NCBI GenBank assembly: GCA_913063325.1
Contig: CAJXYE010000011.1
Location: 31,884-95,883 of the forward strand
Direction: 5' to 3'
Origin: an uncultured Colwellia sp.
GTDB taxonomy: Bacteria; Pseudomonadota; Gammaproteobacteria; Enterobacterales; Alteromonadaceae
Length of the DNA stretch: 64,000 nt
The notes under the pieces are model-generated. The model was not told the DNA's origin. It made no database searches and worked only from the letters and a program-made list of their open reading frames with translations. This document shows, one piece after another, positions 1 through 9,246 of the stretch; the first letter of the stretch is position 1, and every line of letters begins with the position of its first letter. Position numbers and translations under genes: made by a program.

Positions 1-292
1 CACCTTGCCAATTAATACCAACAATAACGCCATCTTCATTTAGGTCTTCAAGCCAAAACTCAAACCAATCAGCGAGTGAAATTTCACAAGGAATATACTC
101 ACTCCATTCGTCAATGCAATGTTGTTGGGCTAGTGCTTTACTTGACCAAAGTGGCATCACGTCAGTATTTTCAAAACTTGGTGAATCAAGCACTACCCAG
201 TCTTCACTTGCTTTATCTTGTAGTGCCCAAAGAACTTGTGTGGGCTTGGCTTCAGCTAAAAAGGTGTTCAGAATAGTTTTGCTATCGGTCAT
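1..292 (-). CDS. DUF2750 family protein, C-terminus cut by window edge
   Basis: An open frame runs leftward from an ATG at 290-292 to the window edge, about 97 codons without a stop. The protein begins MTDSKTILNTFLAEAKP, and contains TQVLWALQDK, DWVVLDS and MPLWSS, then a Trp/Glu-rich stretch (DWFEFWLEDLNEDG). That layout fits the small cytoplasmic DUF2750 family, which has no known function; usual length is about 100-130 residues, so little is missing. The family call is from memory. The gene reads away from the serine hydrolase at 456, so the 163 bases between them should hold two divergent promoters. Confidence 0.6.
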   Translation of the reverse strand, partial: MTDSKTILNTFLAEAKPTQVLWALQDKASEDWVVLDSPSFENTDVMPLWSSKALAQQHCIDEWSEYIPCEISLADWFEFWLEDLNEDGVIVGINWQG

Positions 293-455
293 GGGGTTAT
301 TGCTTCTCAGTAAATAATTGAGCTGATTATAACCAAATTACAATCATTGGTCATGTTATTGTGCTCACAAACAAAGTACATTTATAAAATATATGTCTTT
401 TTATTTGTAAGCTTAATAGATAGAATTGTCGGCTTTTTCAAACAGAGAACGGTTT

Positions 456-1667
456 ATGTTTTATCGCTTTATTTGCATTCTATTGCTACTACTTTTCACA
501 CCAATTTCTTTAGCAACAAATATCAATACTAATGTTAGCCAGTTCAATAAAAATTTCTCTGTCCAAGTAAAAAAACAACTCCAACAATACAGTATTCCTG
601 GTGGCGCTTATGCCATAGTGCAAAGCAATAACATTGTTGCAATAGAGAGCTTTGGCCACACAGATAAAGCTAAATCTCAGTTGATAAACAACAACACCGT
701 CTTTCGTTTGGCCTCAGTATCTAAAACCTTTGCAGCAACGATTACTACTATGCTGGCTCAAGAGCAGCAGTTAAACCTCTCAGACCCTATTACCAAATAT
801 GTCCCTAATTTTACCTTAGCCACCGATGGCGCTGCACAAAAAATTCAGCTAAAACACTTATTAAGTCACTCAAGTGGATTGATGCCAAACGCCTACGATA
901 ACCTGCTGCATGAAAATTGGAGTATGGATAAAATAATTAATCGATTTGATCGCATCACCCCTATTTGCCAGCCAGAAAAGTGCTATGGCTATCAGAATAT
1001 TGCTTATGCATTATTACAACCAGCCATAGAAGCAAGTCAAAACAAAAGTTATGCGGATTTATTGCAGGAACGGGTATTTAAACCACTTAATATGACCCAT
1101 GCCTCTGTGGGTATTGATGTTTATAAAAAACAAGAAAATACCGCAAAACCTCATATTCTTAGAAAACGAATTAAGACAGGAAAAAAAGATAGCCAAGGTA
1201 AGGATATAAAGAAATATATATGGCGCAAAGTAAAAGTAGAGCCTGATTTTTACAAAGTGGCGCCAGCTGCTGGGGTTAATGCGAGTATAAGTGATCTGGC
1301 TAAATGGTTGATTGCAAATTTAGGATACAAGCCTGAGGTATTATCACCATGGCTATTAAGTGAATTAACCACACCAAGAATTAGAACAAAAAAAGATTTA
1401 CGCCGACGTTATTGGCGTGACCACCTTACTGATGCTCATTATGGCTATGGCTGGAGAATTTATCAATTTAATGGTCATCCCATTATTTATCATTCAGGCT
1501 GGGTTGCAGGATTTCGTGCCGAAATAGGCTACTCTCCGGATTTAGATATCGGCTTTGCTATCGTTATTAACGCTGAGTCTAATGTTATTAATAAAATTTC
1601 AAGCCAATTTTGGTTACAAGCGAGCAGTGTATTTAATAAATCAATAAGCAGCAAAGTTAAAAGTTAA
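456..1667 (+). CDS. Secreted serine hydrolase, beta-lactamase/PBP4* (class C) family
   Basis: Penicillin-binding-protein-like serine hydrolase of 403 residues. I chose the ATG at 456 over the in-frame TTG at 426 because it gives a clean signal peptide (MFYRFICILLLLLFTPISLA) and has AGAGAAC just upstream. The catalytic set is present: S87-V-S-K90 (nucleophile and base), Y179-Q-N181, and H346-S-G348 in place of KTG. Members act on acylated amino acids, peptidoglycan peptides or esters outside the inner membrane, and motifs alone do not give the substrate. A basic insert near residues 230-262 (RKRIKTGKKDSQGKDIKK) lies between the second and third motifs. It appears monocistronic. A second, unrelated-looking family member is at 14914. 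Confidence 0.85.
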   Translation: MFYRFICILLLLLFTPISLATNINTNVSQFNKNFSVQVKKQLQQYSIPGGAYAIVQSNNIVAIESFGHTDKAKSQLINNNTVFRLASVSKTFAATITTMLAQEQQLNLSDPITKYVPNFTLATDGAAQKIQLKHLLSHSSGLMPNAYDNLLHENWSMDKIINRFDRITPICQPEKCYGYQNIAYALLQPAIEASQNKSYADLLQERVFKPLNMTHASVGIDVYKKQENTAKPHILRKRIKTGKKDSQGKDIKKYIWRKVKVEPDFYKVAPAAGVNASISDLAKWLIANLGYKPEVLSPWLLSELTTPRIRTKKDLRRRYWRDHLTDAHYGYGWRIYQFNGHPIIYHSGWVAGFRAEIGYSPDLDIGFAIVINAESNVINKISSQFWLQASSVFNKSISSKVKS

Positions 1668-1944
1668 CTACTGGGATAGGTTTAAAAAACCGGCTTAAAA
1701 AAGGTACAGATTTCAAACAAAAAATGCAAATCGCTCCCCTAAAGGCTGTTCCGTGAAAAATAAAATATACTGATAATTAGACAACGCAGGTACTAGATAA
1801 GTGGTAACTTCGTTGTCTCTGCAGATAATGCCCCGCTATAAAAACACACCTCCGTTACTTTTTGTTACATCTATAAATAAACCATTGCCCACTTTCAAGC
1901 GACAATTACCATAATAAAAATAACTACACTTACAAATCATCTTT

Positions 1945-4206
1945 ATGTCCTTAATAAAAAATAGCAAAATATTGACGAATGCCCTCTTACTACTTTCACT
2001 TACTGCCTTACCATTTACCGCTGCAGCAGAAACATCTGAAAGAAAACGTTTCCAATTAGCCCATAACAAAGCAGTCATCAAGGTTGATGGTGTAATGGAT
2101 GAAGCTGTATGGAAAACAGCGACTAAAATGGAATTGAAATATGAGAAAAATCCTGGTGATGGCACACCTCCACCGGTAAAAACAGAAGTATATTATTATG
2201 AAAATGGAAGTTCCTTTAATGTCGCCTTTATCGCCTATGACCCTAATCCAGAGAAAATTAGAGCATCTTTAAGAGACCGTGATAGTTTGTGGGCTGATGA
2301 TAACGTCGCCATTATTGTAGATACCTTTAACGATGAACGTAGTGGTTATGAGTTTTTTGTCAATCCTTTAGGCGCACAAGCTGATGTACGTATGGACGAT
2401 ACTGACGGTTGGGATGAGGACTCCTCATGGGATGCCATTTGGGATAGTGCCGGACAAATTACTGATTTGGGTTACGTGGTTGAAATAAGTATCCCTTTTA
2501 GTGCTTTGCGTTTTCCTGACTCCGATGAAAAATTAGTTTGGAACATCACCGGCTGGCGGAACTACCCTCGAGATGTAAGATATCAAATGGCAACCAATAT
2601 CTTTGATCGCGATATCAAATGTAACCTTTGCCAGTTTCACCAATTAGAAGGCTTTGAAGAAATAAAACCGGGTAAAAACTTCCAATTAACACCCACACTT
2701 ACCGTATCACGCCGAGATGAAAAGCCTGATGTGCCAGGAGAGTGGAAAAATGACGATATTGAAGTAAACCCAGGCTTAGATGTACGTTGGGGATTAACCC
2801 AAGATATAGTGTTAAATGCAACAATAAACCCAGATTTCTCTCAAGTTGAGGCCGATGCAGGTCAACTCGATGTTAACAATACTTACTCATTATTTTATCC
2901 AGAGAAACGCCCATTTTTCTTAGATGGCGCCTCTTATTTTGAGACGACCAGCTTTAACTTTGTTCATACCCGTAATATTGCCGAACCTAATATGGGCGCT
3001 AAGTTAACCGGTAAAACAGACCAGCACACCTATGGTTTGATGATAACCGATGATGAAAATACCTCATTTTTAATGCCAGGAAACCAAGGCTCTGATGTAG
3101 CGACCTTAGATGAAAAGTCAAATATCGCTATTGCACGTTATAAGATGGATGTTGGTGAGCGTAATAATGTTGGTGTATTAATGACTCATCGTCAATCTGA
3201 CAATTATCATAATTCTCTTGTCTCGCTTGATGGCACCTACTGGCTTGGTCAAAATGATAGTATTCAATATCAAGTAGCGCAATCAGATACCAGCAATACC
3301 GATGATATTGTTGAAGAATTTGATGTGACTAAAAAACAAAGAGGTACTGCCTTAAGCGTCGATTATTCACGTAGTACGCGCTTTTATGATTTAAAGGCAG
3401 GCTACAGTAATATTGGAGAAGATTTCCGTGCCGATTTAGGTTTTCAATCTAGAAGCAACATAGAACGTTTTGTTTTAGGCGGACGTAGAACCTATTACGG
3501 TGAAAGTGACGCCACGTTAACACAATGGGGTTACTTTGGTGATTGGGACAAAACCTATGACCAAGACGGTACTGTGCTAGAAGAAGAATATGAGATCCAT
3601 GGCACTATGGAGGGTAAGAAACAGTTCTTCACTAATTTTGGCATAGTTCATCGTGATAGATTGTATGAAGATGAATATTTTACAGAGACACAATTTAAGA
3701 CCTATGTAGAAATGAGACCTGTCGGCAGTGTTAACATAGGCTCGTTTATCAAGGTAGGTTCACAAATTGATTTTGCCAATGCCCAGTTAGGCGACGTTGT
3801 GTACATAGAGGCGTTTACTGAATGGGATGCCAACCGCCATATTAATGCCAGTATTAACTATAACTACTCACATTTAGATGTTGATGATGGACGTTTGTTT
3901 ACCGCACACCAATCGGATATCAGACTGAGTTATCAATTTAATATGCGCAGTAAACTAAAAATAGTGGTGCAGTACACTGATATTGCCAGAGACGTTGCTC
4001 TTTACCATGAAGAAGAGCCCGAAGATCTTCCCGATGCCCAGGATCGATTCTTCTCAAGTCAGGTCATTTATTCTTATAAAATTAACCCTCAAACCTTATT
4101 CTTCCTTGGGTATTCAGACGGAGGTTATCAAGATGACAGCTTAGCTCAACTCACCAGAGATGAGCGTGCTGTGTTTACCAAGTTTAGTTATGCATGGCAA
4201 ATGTAA
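1945..4206 (+). CDS. CBM9-like / DUF5916 outer-membrane beta-barrel protein
   Basis: 753-residue secreted protein. A signal peptide (about residues 1-28, ending PFTAAA) is followed by a carbohydrate-binding family 9-like beta-sandwich (about 40-225; AVIKVDGVMDEAVWKTA is the typical opening). The rest is a DUF5916 region with the hallmark YPEKRPFFLDG near residue 318, and alternating short strands typical of an outer-membrane barrel ending in an aromatic-rich strand (FSYAWQM). Family members are found in marine Gammaproteobacteria and Bacteroidetes and are presumed to be surface proteins; no substrate is established. The gene stands alone and ends in a strong hairpin. The 277 bases upstream show no gene. 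Confidence 0.85.
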   Translation: MSLIKNSKILTNALLLLSLTALPFTAAAETSERKRFQLAHNKAVIKVDGVMDEAVWKTATKMELKYEKNPGDGTPPPVKTEVYYYENGSSFNVAFIAYDPNPEKIRASLRDRDSLWADDNVAIIVDTFNDERSGYEFFVNPLGAQADVRMDDTDGWDEDSSWDAIWDSAGQITDLGYVVEISIPFSALRFPDSDEKLVWNITGWRNYPRDVRYQMATNIFDRDIKCNLCQFHQLEGFEEIKPGKNFQLTPTLTVSRRDEKPDVPGEWKNDDIEVNPGLDVRWGLTQDIVLNATINPDFSQVEADAGQLDVNNTYSLFYPEKRPFFLDGASYFETTSFNFVHTRNIAEPNMGAKLTGKTDQHTYGLMITDDENTSFLMPGNQGSDVATLDEKSNIAIARYKMDVGERNNVGVLMTHRQSDNYHNSLVSLDGTYWLGQNDSIQYQVAQSDTSNTDDIVEEFDVTKKQRGTALSVDYSRSTRFYDLKAGYSNIGEDFRADLGFQSRSNIERFVLGGRRTYYGESDATLTQWGYFGDWDKTYDQDGTVLEEEYEIHGTMEGKKQFFTNFGIVHRDRLYEDEYFTETQFKTYVEMRPVGSVNIGSFIKVGSQIDFANAQLGDVVYIEAFTEWDANRHINASINYNYSHLDVDDGRLFTAHQSDIRLSYQFNMRSKLKIVVQYTDIARDVALYHEEEPEDLPDAQDRFFSSQVIYSYKINPQTLFFLGYSDGGYQDDSLAQLTRDERAVFTKFSYAWQM

Positions 4207-4227
4207 GCTCTGTACTTTGCTTATTTA

Positions 4228-4250
4228 GCACGGGTCAATTTGACCCGTGC
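4228..4250. terminator. Bidirectional terminator hairpin
   Basis: Perfect 10-bp inverted repeat (GCACGGGTCA / TGACCCGTGC) with a 3-base loop, placed exactly between the convergent ends of the DUF5916 gene and the DsbA-like gene. Confidence 0.75.
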
Positions 4251-4254
4251 TTGA

Positions 4255-4884
4255 CTATTTTATCCGGCTAGTGATGGCTGACAACGTATCTTTATAGTCT
4301 GCATAATCAATAGGGATTTGATAGAGAAGTCCGTTTATTTCCAGCACTAACGATGGAAAGCCTTGTTGACTTAGTTTTCTTGCAAAGGTTATTTGCCTCA
4401 CCAGCTCTCTTTCAGTTTCTTCAGAACCCATATCAACAATGAACTTGTCTACCTCTAGAGTCAGTGAGTCTCTCTCACTTAATTCTCTTGCCAAATCAAT
4501 TAACATATCAAGATCAGATGGATTTAACGCACGTAGATAGTAACCTTGCTGAATTGCCTCTATCATAGATTGCTGACAATCTTGCTTATGCGCAGAAATT
4601 GCAGCGCGACACGCATTATAGGTAGAACGCCTTGGTGTATTATCACGCCAAAAATCATGATTAAATTCAGTTCCCAATTTCTGCTCTATAGTACGCCAAT
4701 GATTTTGGATCATCTGCTGCTGTGCAATAGGCATTGGACTATTTGAATCAGGCGCCAGACCCCCAGCGACGTATTCCACAACAATTGAATTGGGTAAGTT
4801 TTTTTGCAAGCGCTCCCATATAAGACGATAACCCCAACACCAACTGCACATAGGATCGTGAATATAATATAACGTGCCACTCAT
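4255..4884 (-). CDS. DsbA-family (FrnE-like) thiol oxidoreductase
   Basis: 209-residue thioredoxin-fold protein with an N-terminal C13-S-W-C16 active site inside DPMCSWCWGY, followed by a helical insertion and a C-terminal half containing FPSLVLEING, the expected cis-Pro loop region. No signal peptide is seen, so it should be cytoplasmic like other members of the predicted disulfide isomerase group (COG3531-type, from memory) rather than periplasmic DsbA. The likely reaction is thiol-disulfide exchange or a glutathione-linked redox step. It is monocistronic and ends at a bidirectional hairpin. Confidence 0.85.
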   Translation of the reverse strand: MSGTLYYIHDPMCSWCWGYRLIWERLQKNLPNSIVVEYVAGGLAPDSNSPMPIAQQQMIQNHWRTIEQKLGTEFNHDFWRDNTPRRSTYNACRAAISAHKQDCQQSMIEAIQQGYYLRALNPSDLDMLIDLARELSERDSLTLEVDKFIVDMGSEETERELVRQITFARKLSQQGFPSLVLEINGLLYQIPIDYADYKDTLSAITSRIK

Positions 4885-5038
4885 AATGCTTATCCCTTGT
4901 TGTATCTCGTCTAGGTTGCTCAGTTATAACAATAAATGTTAGATATTAATGAGAATATTGGACACTTTAGCCATACTCTCATGCTCTTCATCTATCTATA
5001 CTAACCTCAAATTATTGCACTTCAAACGGATTATTCAT

Positions 5039-5794
5039 ATGTTCAAAGGTTTTAATAAGATGTTATTATCAATTTCCCTGCTACTTTCTAGTTCAATCGC
5101 TAGCGCATCTTTGATCACTAATGGCAGTTTTGAAGAGCTACTCTTTATTGATAATTCTAAGCCTCAAGGTCTTGTGCATAAAACTAATTTAGCGAGCTTT
5201 GGAAACAAAAATAGCGCTTGGGATGTTTTTTATTCACTACCCGGCTGGGTAACTACCGCTGGTAACGGTATCGAGTTACAAAAAAATATTGTCACTAAAT
5301 CTGCCGATGGTCAACAACACGTTGAACTTGACTCTCACCCTCGAGGCTCATCAAATGCTGTAATGACTCAAACGCTTGATTCACTCACTGTCGGCGCAAC
5401 TTATTTATTAGAGTTTTCTTACAAGCCGCGCACTAATCAGACCAACGATAATGGCATCAATGTTTTTTGGTATGACGCTGCAACAGATTTCAATTTTGAT
5501 ATGAATGCAGACTTTAAAGTTAATGGTAAAAGAAAAAATAATCCAGAGTGGTCGGTACAGTCAGTGATATTGACAGCACAGTCTGAAACTATGGATTTAA
5601 GCTTTGGTGCCTTTGGTAAAGAAAATTCGCTAGGTGGTTTACTTGATAACGTCTCGTTAGTACAAGTCAGTGCTGGTCTTGTGGCTAGTGTCCCTGAACC
5701 ATCTATGTTTGTCTTATCATTACTTGGCTTTGCCGCATTAATTCGCCGCCAGCAGAAAAATATAACATCTAGATTTTTATTAGTTTCAAAATAA
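5039..5794 (+). CDS. PEP-CTERM sorted exported protein with DUF642-like domain
   Basis: 251 residues from the ATG at 5039; an in-frame ATG at 4949 would put 30 poorly fitting residues ahead of the signal peptide (MFKGFNKMLLSISLLLSSSIASA). After cleavage, SLITNGSFEE, GWVTTAGNGIELQ and QQHVELDS resemble the DUF642/galactose-binding-like fold of extracellular PEP-CTERM proteins. The C-terminus has the full sorting signal: V218-P-E-P, a short hydrophobic span (MFVLSLLGFAALI) and RRQQK. In known systems exosortase (EpsH/XrtA family) cleaves at this signal, often alongside exopolysaccharide export. No exosortase gene is in this window, so it must be elsewhere. About 15 residues follow the basic patch, longer than usual. 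Confidence 0.85.
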   Translation: MFKGFNKMLLSISLLLSSSIASASLITNGSFEELLFIDNSKPQGLVHKTNLASFGNKNSAWDVFYSLPGWVTTAGNGIELQKNIVTKSADGQQHVELDSHPRGSSNAVMTQTLDSLTVGATYLLEFSYKPRTNQTNDNGINVFWYDAATDFNFDMNADFKVNGKRKNNPEWSVQSVILTAQSETMDLSFGAFGKENSLGGLLDNVSLVQVSAGLVASVPEPSMFVLSLLGFAALIRRQQKNITSRFLLVSK

Positions 5795-5802
5795 ACCTGA
5801 TT

Positions 5803-5851
5803 AAACTTTCTCAGCCAGCCCCCCTCTTTTTAAGAGTGGTTGAGAAAGTTT
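5803..5851 (+). terminator. Terminator-like long hairpin
   Basis: Inverted repeat with 15-base arms (AAACTTTCTCAGCCA / TGGTTGAGAAAGTTT, one G-T pair) and a smaller inner stem, starting 9 bases after the stop of the PEP-CTERM gene. Confidence 0.6.
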
Positions 5852-6000
5852 CCCACTTAAGTGCAAATTAACAACTGTGAAACTTAGATATCCAAATAGA
5901 AATAAATCTCACCTTTAAAGAGTATAAAATACTTGTTGAATGACTCCGTGCATGATGAAATATAGTCAATGTGTTTTCCAATCAATTAAAAGATTCTTTC

Positions 6001-6618
6001 ATGTTTCAGTTATTCAAAGCTTTAGTATTACCATTTATTATAATTTCACTATTATCTGTTGGTATAATCACAACCATAAAGATAGATTTTTTTCTGTTAG
6101 AAAATAAATTAGAGGAAGATTCACTCACTGAGTTCTTTCAATTACTACTATTATTTACGAGTATTATTACCTTTGCCTGGTCAGCAAAGAAAGTAGAAGA
6201 ATCTCGAACTCTTTTTATATTAATTTCAGGATTTTTAGGCTGTATGTTCATAAGAGAAATGGATTTTTATTTGGATATGATTGTACACGGTTTTTGGTTT
6301 TACCCTGCTATTTTATTAGCAATATTAGTTATTACATACAGCATAAAAAACAATGATTTACTAATTCATTCCGTACGTGTATTCAGCAAAACAAATGTAT
6401 ATTTTAATCTTTTGGTAGGCTTAATTATTATCATGGTATTTAGTCGCTTATTTGGATCAGGAACACTTTGGAAAGAAATCATGAATGATGATTATAATCA
6501 TATTTATAAAACAATTATTCAAGAAGGATTGGAGTTATTTGGCTATATGTTTATATTTATTGCTTCTTTGCACCAATTTAGAAGTGTACAAAGAATGCCT
6601 CATAATGACATATCGTGA
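6001..6618 (+). CDS. Multi-pass membrane protein of unknown function, copy 1
   Basis: 205 residues with about six hydrophobic spans. I do not recognise the family. The ATG at 6001 was chosen over an earlier in-frame start at 5971 because the paralogue at 8536-9174 begins at the same point (MFLLFKELVLPF against MFQLFKALVLPF here). Strongly shared blocks are DMIVHGFWFYP, FSRLFGSGTLWK and HIYKTIIQEGLELFGY. Charged or polar residues inside or next to membrane spans (Arg-Glu-x-Asp, Asp-Met-x-Val-His, Glu-Gly-x-Glu) could form an intramembrane site, which is inference. Unlike copy 2 it has no MlaC-like neighbour. The gene converges on the AraC-HDOD gene at 6879. Confidence 0.75.
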   Translation: MFQLFKALVLPFIIISLLSVGIITTIKIDFFLLENKLEEDSLTEFFQLLLLFTSIITFAWSAKKVEESRTLFILISGFLGCMFIREMDFYLDMIVHGFWFYPAILLAILVITYSIKNNDLLIHSVRVFSKTNVYFNLLVGLIIIMVFSRLFGSGTLWKEIMNDDYNHIYKTIIQEGLELFGYMFIFIASLHQFRSVQRMPHNDIS

Positions 6619-6878
6619 AGAAAAGCTAAGTTATTATAAAATAAACTTATTCTCTATACCAATATCGATTTTGCATCATAGAGGAGCATTTTGATACTGA
6701 TTTTTGGAGCAGGATAAGTCTCGTTTTTACATTAGTTAAAATTAAATCGTGAAATACCAACTACAGCAATGAGCTTAAAAAAGTCATGAACTCAGGATTA
6801 TGCGTAGTCCAAAAAACTCTCATTTTTTGACACCATTCTCATTTTTTATGACAACCCACACAACTAATGCTTATCAAA

Positions 6879-8027
6879 CTAGTGAGCAGTAAAAAAAGTC
6901 GCCTTAATCTCACTAAAACCATTAAGTTTTAATTGTTCAGCTTTTTGTTCTAATTCACTATGATCTTTACATCCTGTTGCTAAAGTATATAAGCAAGACA
7001 ACATAAACAATACTAATTCATCTTGTTTATCTCCCTTCACTTCTAGTTTACTCACCTTATCTAAATGATTAAGTTGCTTAATAACACTAGCATCGATATG
7101 CCATAAAGATAACATCAAGCTTGAAGCCGTATAGACACTCATATTCATAACCTCATGAATATGATGATTAAGTGAATGTAAATCATCAATGCCGCGTAGT
7201 GAATGCAACATAAGTTGATGTTTAATTGCATCTTTATGACACAGTAATAACATGCCTAATAAACCAAAAACCAGTACTTGTTCAATCAAATTATTATCAA
7301 GCTTAACGTCAATTCCAGCAGATTTTCTCATCTGTTTAAAGAAGTTTGGCGCTATTAAAAATACATTGGTACATTGCTCTATGACACTCCCATCTACATG
7401 AGTTACAAGCGCATCTTTAACAGCATAAATAACCGCTAAGTTAACTACCGTATTAATACCTAAACTTCTGCTAATTGCTTCTTCGATATTATTGGGTGTT
7501 TTACCATAAATAGCTTTACTCGCAAGCCCCATCAAGCGCCCGGTGAAAATCGGATCTTTAGCTACAATTTCGATAACTCGTTGCAGGTCAAAATTGTCTT
7601 GATCTTTTTCCTCTATTAACTGTTGGCAACTATCTGGTAAAGGAGGCATGCTCTTCGCGATAACGCTTAAGTTCTGTTGATTATTTTGATCATTACCTAC
7701 CAGGGATAACTCACGAAATTGAGAAGGTCTTATTCCAAACTTATGACGAAAAGCACGCTCAAAAGTCGCGCGTTCAGAGTAACCTAACTTCACCACTAAG
7801 CTATCGATGCTCATATGTAGCGTCAATAAATCGTGTACGCACAATTCATTCAAGTATTTTTGATGAATAAGTTTAAAAGTAGTTTCTTCTTGGCTGAGTT
7901 TTCGCCTAAAAGAAGTTATGCTCATCGCTAACTCGGCAGCACATTGCTCAATAGTCAGCTTTGCTGGCACTGCACTTTTTATGAGCTGAGCATTGACGCC
8001 TTCGGTTAAGAGTATTTTTTTATTCAT
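6879..8027 (-). CDS. AraC-type HTH / HDOD domain fusion protein
   Basis: 382 residues. The first ~110 look like an AraC-family DNA-binding domain: a first helix-turn-helix at about 23-45 (KLTIEQCAAELAMSITSFRR) and a second at about 72-105 ending in ATFERAFRHKFGIRPSQFR, the classic AraC signature. From about 125 the sequence changes to an HDOD domain (MPPLPDSCQQL, IVAKDPIFTGRLMGLAS, NIEEAISRSLGI), a catalytically dead HD-like fold that elsewhere acts in signalling and regulation. AraC proteins usually carry the HTH at the C-terminus behind a sensory domain, so an N-terminal HTH with a C-terminal HDOD is unusual. It is probably a transcription regulator with an HDOD signal input. It lies between two paralogous membrane-protein genes. 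Confidence 0.8.
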   Translation of the reverse strand: MNKKILLTEGVNAQLIKSAVPAKLTIEQCAAELAMSITSFRRKLSQEETTFKLIHQKYLNELCVHDLLTLHMSIDSLVVKLGYSERATFERAFRHKFGIRPSQFRELSLVGNDQNNQQNLSVIAKSMPPLPDSCQQLIEEKDQDNFDLQRVIEIVAKDPIFTGRLMGLASKAIYGKTPNNIEEAISRSLGINTVVNLAVIYAVKDALVTHVDGSVIEQCTNVFLIAPNFFKQMRKSAGIDVKLDNNLIEQVLVFGLLGMLLLCHKDAIKHQLMLHSLRGIDDLHSLNHHIHEVMNMSVYTASSLMLSLWHIDASVIKQLNHLDKVSKLEVKGDKQDELVLFMLSCLYTLATGCKDHSELEQKAEQLKLNGFSEIKATFFTAH

Positions 8028-8178
8028 ATAATTGCGACAGTTTGTGTATTAAAAGCGGCTCAAACTATTATTTAGGCACGGTAATATGCAGTAAATATTG
8101 TGTTTGATGTAGTCGTATGACTTTCTTAATTTTAAATCATATCGGCAAAAGACGAGATCTGCAAAATAAAATAATTGC

Positions 8179-8341
8179 TAATACCATATTCATTAAGTTT
8201 GTGATCTTATTGTGCTTAGGAAAAATAAATCATGGCAAGGGGCTTGATTGAGCAATAGCTGGCGTGTGTGATTGAGAGCAACGCAGCCTTGGATTATTTT
8301 AATCCGCACAAGTGGACAATAATTTAATGAAATGGGTATAA
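8179..8341. repeat. Short inverted-repeat element, family E (MITE-like)
   Basis: About 163 bp bounded by imperfect ~18-base terminal inverted repeats: TAATACCATATTCATTAA on the left, and TTAATGAAATGGGTATAA on the right, whose reverse complement is TTATACCCATTTCATTAA. It encodes no protein and sits in the 508-base gene-free gap before the AraC-HDOD promoter. The rest of that gap (8342-8535) shows nothing I can name. It occurs once here, so mobility is inferred only from its ends and from similar elements in the window. Confidence 0.5.
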
Positions 8342-8535
8342 CACTATTACTTGCTTCTAAAGATAATAGAATCGCCAAAGAGCATCATAAGTAAGTGCTT
8401 ACAATAAACCTATTTAAAAAATGATTAAAGGATAGTTGAGCGATAAAGTGAAACACTAATATGAGGAAGTTTAGCCGTATAAAGAAAGCCGTTATCATCG
8501 ATAACGACTTAAAATAATTAATCAATTAGTGCTAC

Positions 8536-9174
8536 CTAATGGGTAGTAAGAGGTAGATAAGTGCTTTCAGTACTTTGATTATTTTTAATTTCTTGTAGTT
8601 GATAAAAAGAGCCTATAAATAAGAACAGATAACCAAATAACTCTAAACCTTCTTGGATAATTGTTTTATAGATATGATGGTAATCCTCATTCATTACATC
8701 TTTCCATAATGTACCTGAGCCAAATAATCGGCTGAAAATCATAATAATCACTAAACCAATAAGAATATTAAAGTATGCTTTGCTTTGTCCAAATGAGCGA
8801 ACAGAGCGAAGTAAAAATTCATCGTTTTTGATACTGTATATTATCACCGAACTTGCTAAGAGTATGGTCGGATAGAACCAAAAGCCATGTACTATCATAT
8901 CAAAATAATAATCAAGCTCTCGTAAAAGCATACAGCCAAAAAATCCCGCGACTAAGATAAAAAACGTTCGTGATTCTTGCTCTTTGTATGCTGACCAAGA
9001 AAAAATAGCCACGCTAGCGAGTAATAACAATTGTTGAAATATTTCGGTGAGAGATTGCTCCGAGAGATTATTTTCTAAGAAGAAATAATCGATGTTAATT
9101 ACGCTAATAACACCTGCCGATAATAATGATATTAAGATAAAAGGTAATACTAATTCTTTAAATAATAAAAACAC
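8536..9174 (-). CDS. Multi-pass membrane protein of unknown function, copy 2
   Basis: 212 residues, very similar along its whole length to the product of 6001-6618, with about six hydrophobic spans and the same conserved blocks (DMIVHGFWFYP, FSRLFGSGTLWK, HIYKTIIQEGLELFGY). A polar tail of about 20 residues follows the last span. It starts 72 bases after the MlaC-like gene on the same strand, so the two are probably one operon under the TetR operators at 9952-10005. That context hints at envelope lipid handling, an inference. I cannot assign a family. Confidence 0.75.
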   Translation of the reverse strand: MFLLFKELVLPFILISLLSAGVISVINIDYFFLENNLSEQSLTEIFQQLLLLASVAIFSWSAYKEQESRTFFILVAGFFGCMLLRELDYYFDMIVHGFWFYPTILLASSVIIYSIKNDEFLLRSVRSFGQSKAYFNILIGLVIIMIFSRLFGSGTLWKDVMNEDYHHIYKTIIQEGLELFGYLFLFIGSFYQLQEIKNNQSTESTYLPLTTH

Positions 9175-9246
9175 AACAAACTCCGTTGACGATAAATAAA
9201 AGGTAAAATAGCTTTATTAAGTAATATTGCTTATCCAGAGCTCAGG

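Noticed and set aside
1779..1818. Inverted repeat AGACAACG ... CGTTGTCT upstream of the DUF5916 gene
   Set aside because: Arms are only 8 bases with a 24-base loop; it could arise by chance and is not linked to a known regulator.
4949..5038. N-terminal extension of the PEP-CTERM protein
   Set aside because: The 30 extra residues precede a normal signal peptide and would hinder export; ATG 5039 is the better start.
8193..8378. 61-codon minus-strand frame
   Set aside because: It lies mostly inside the family E repeat, with no ribosome site or family resemblance.
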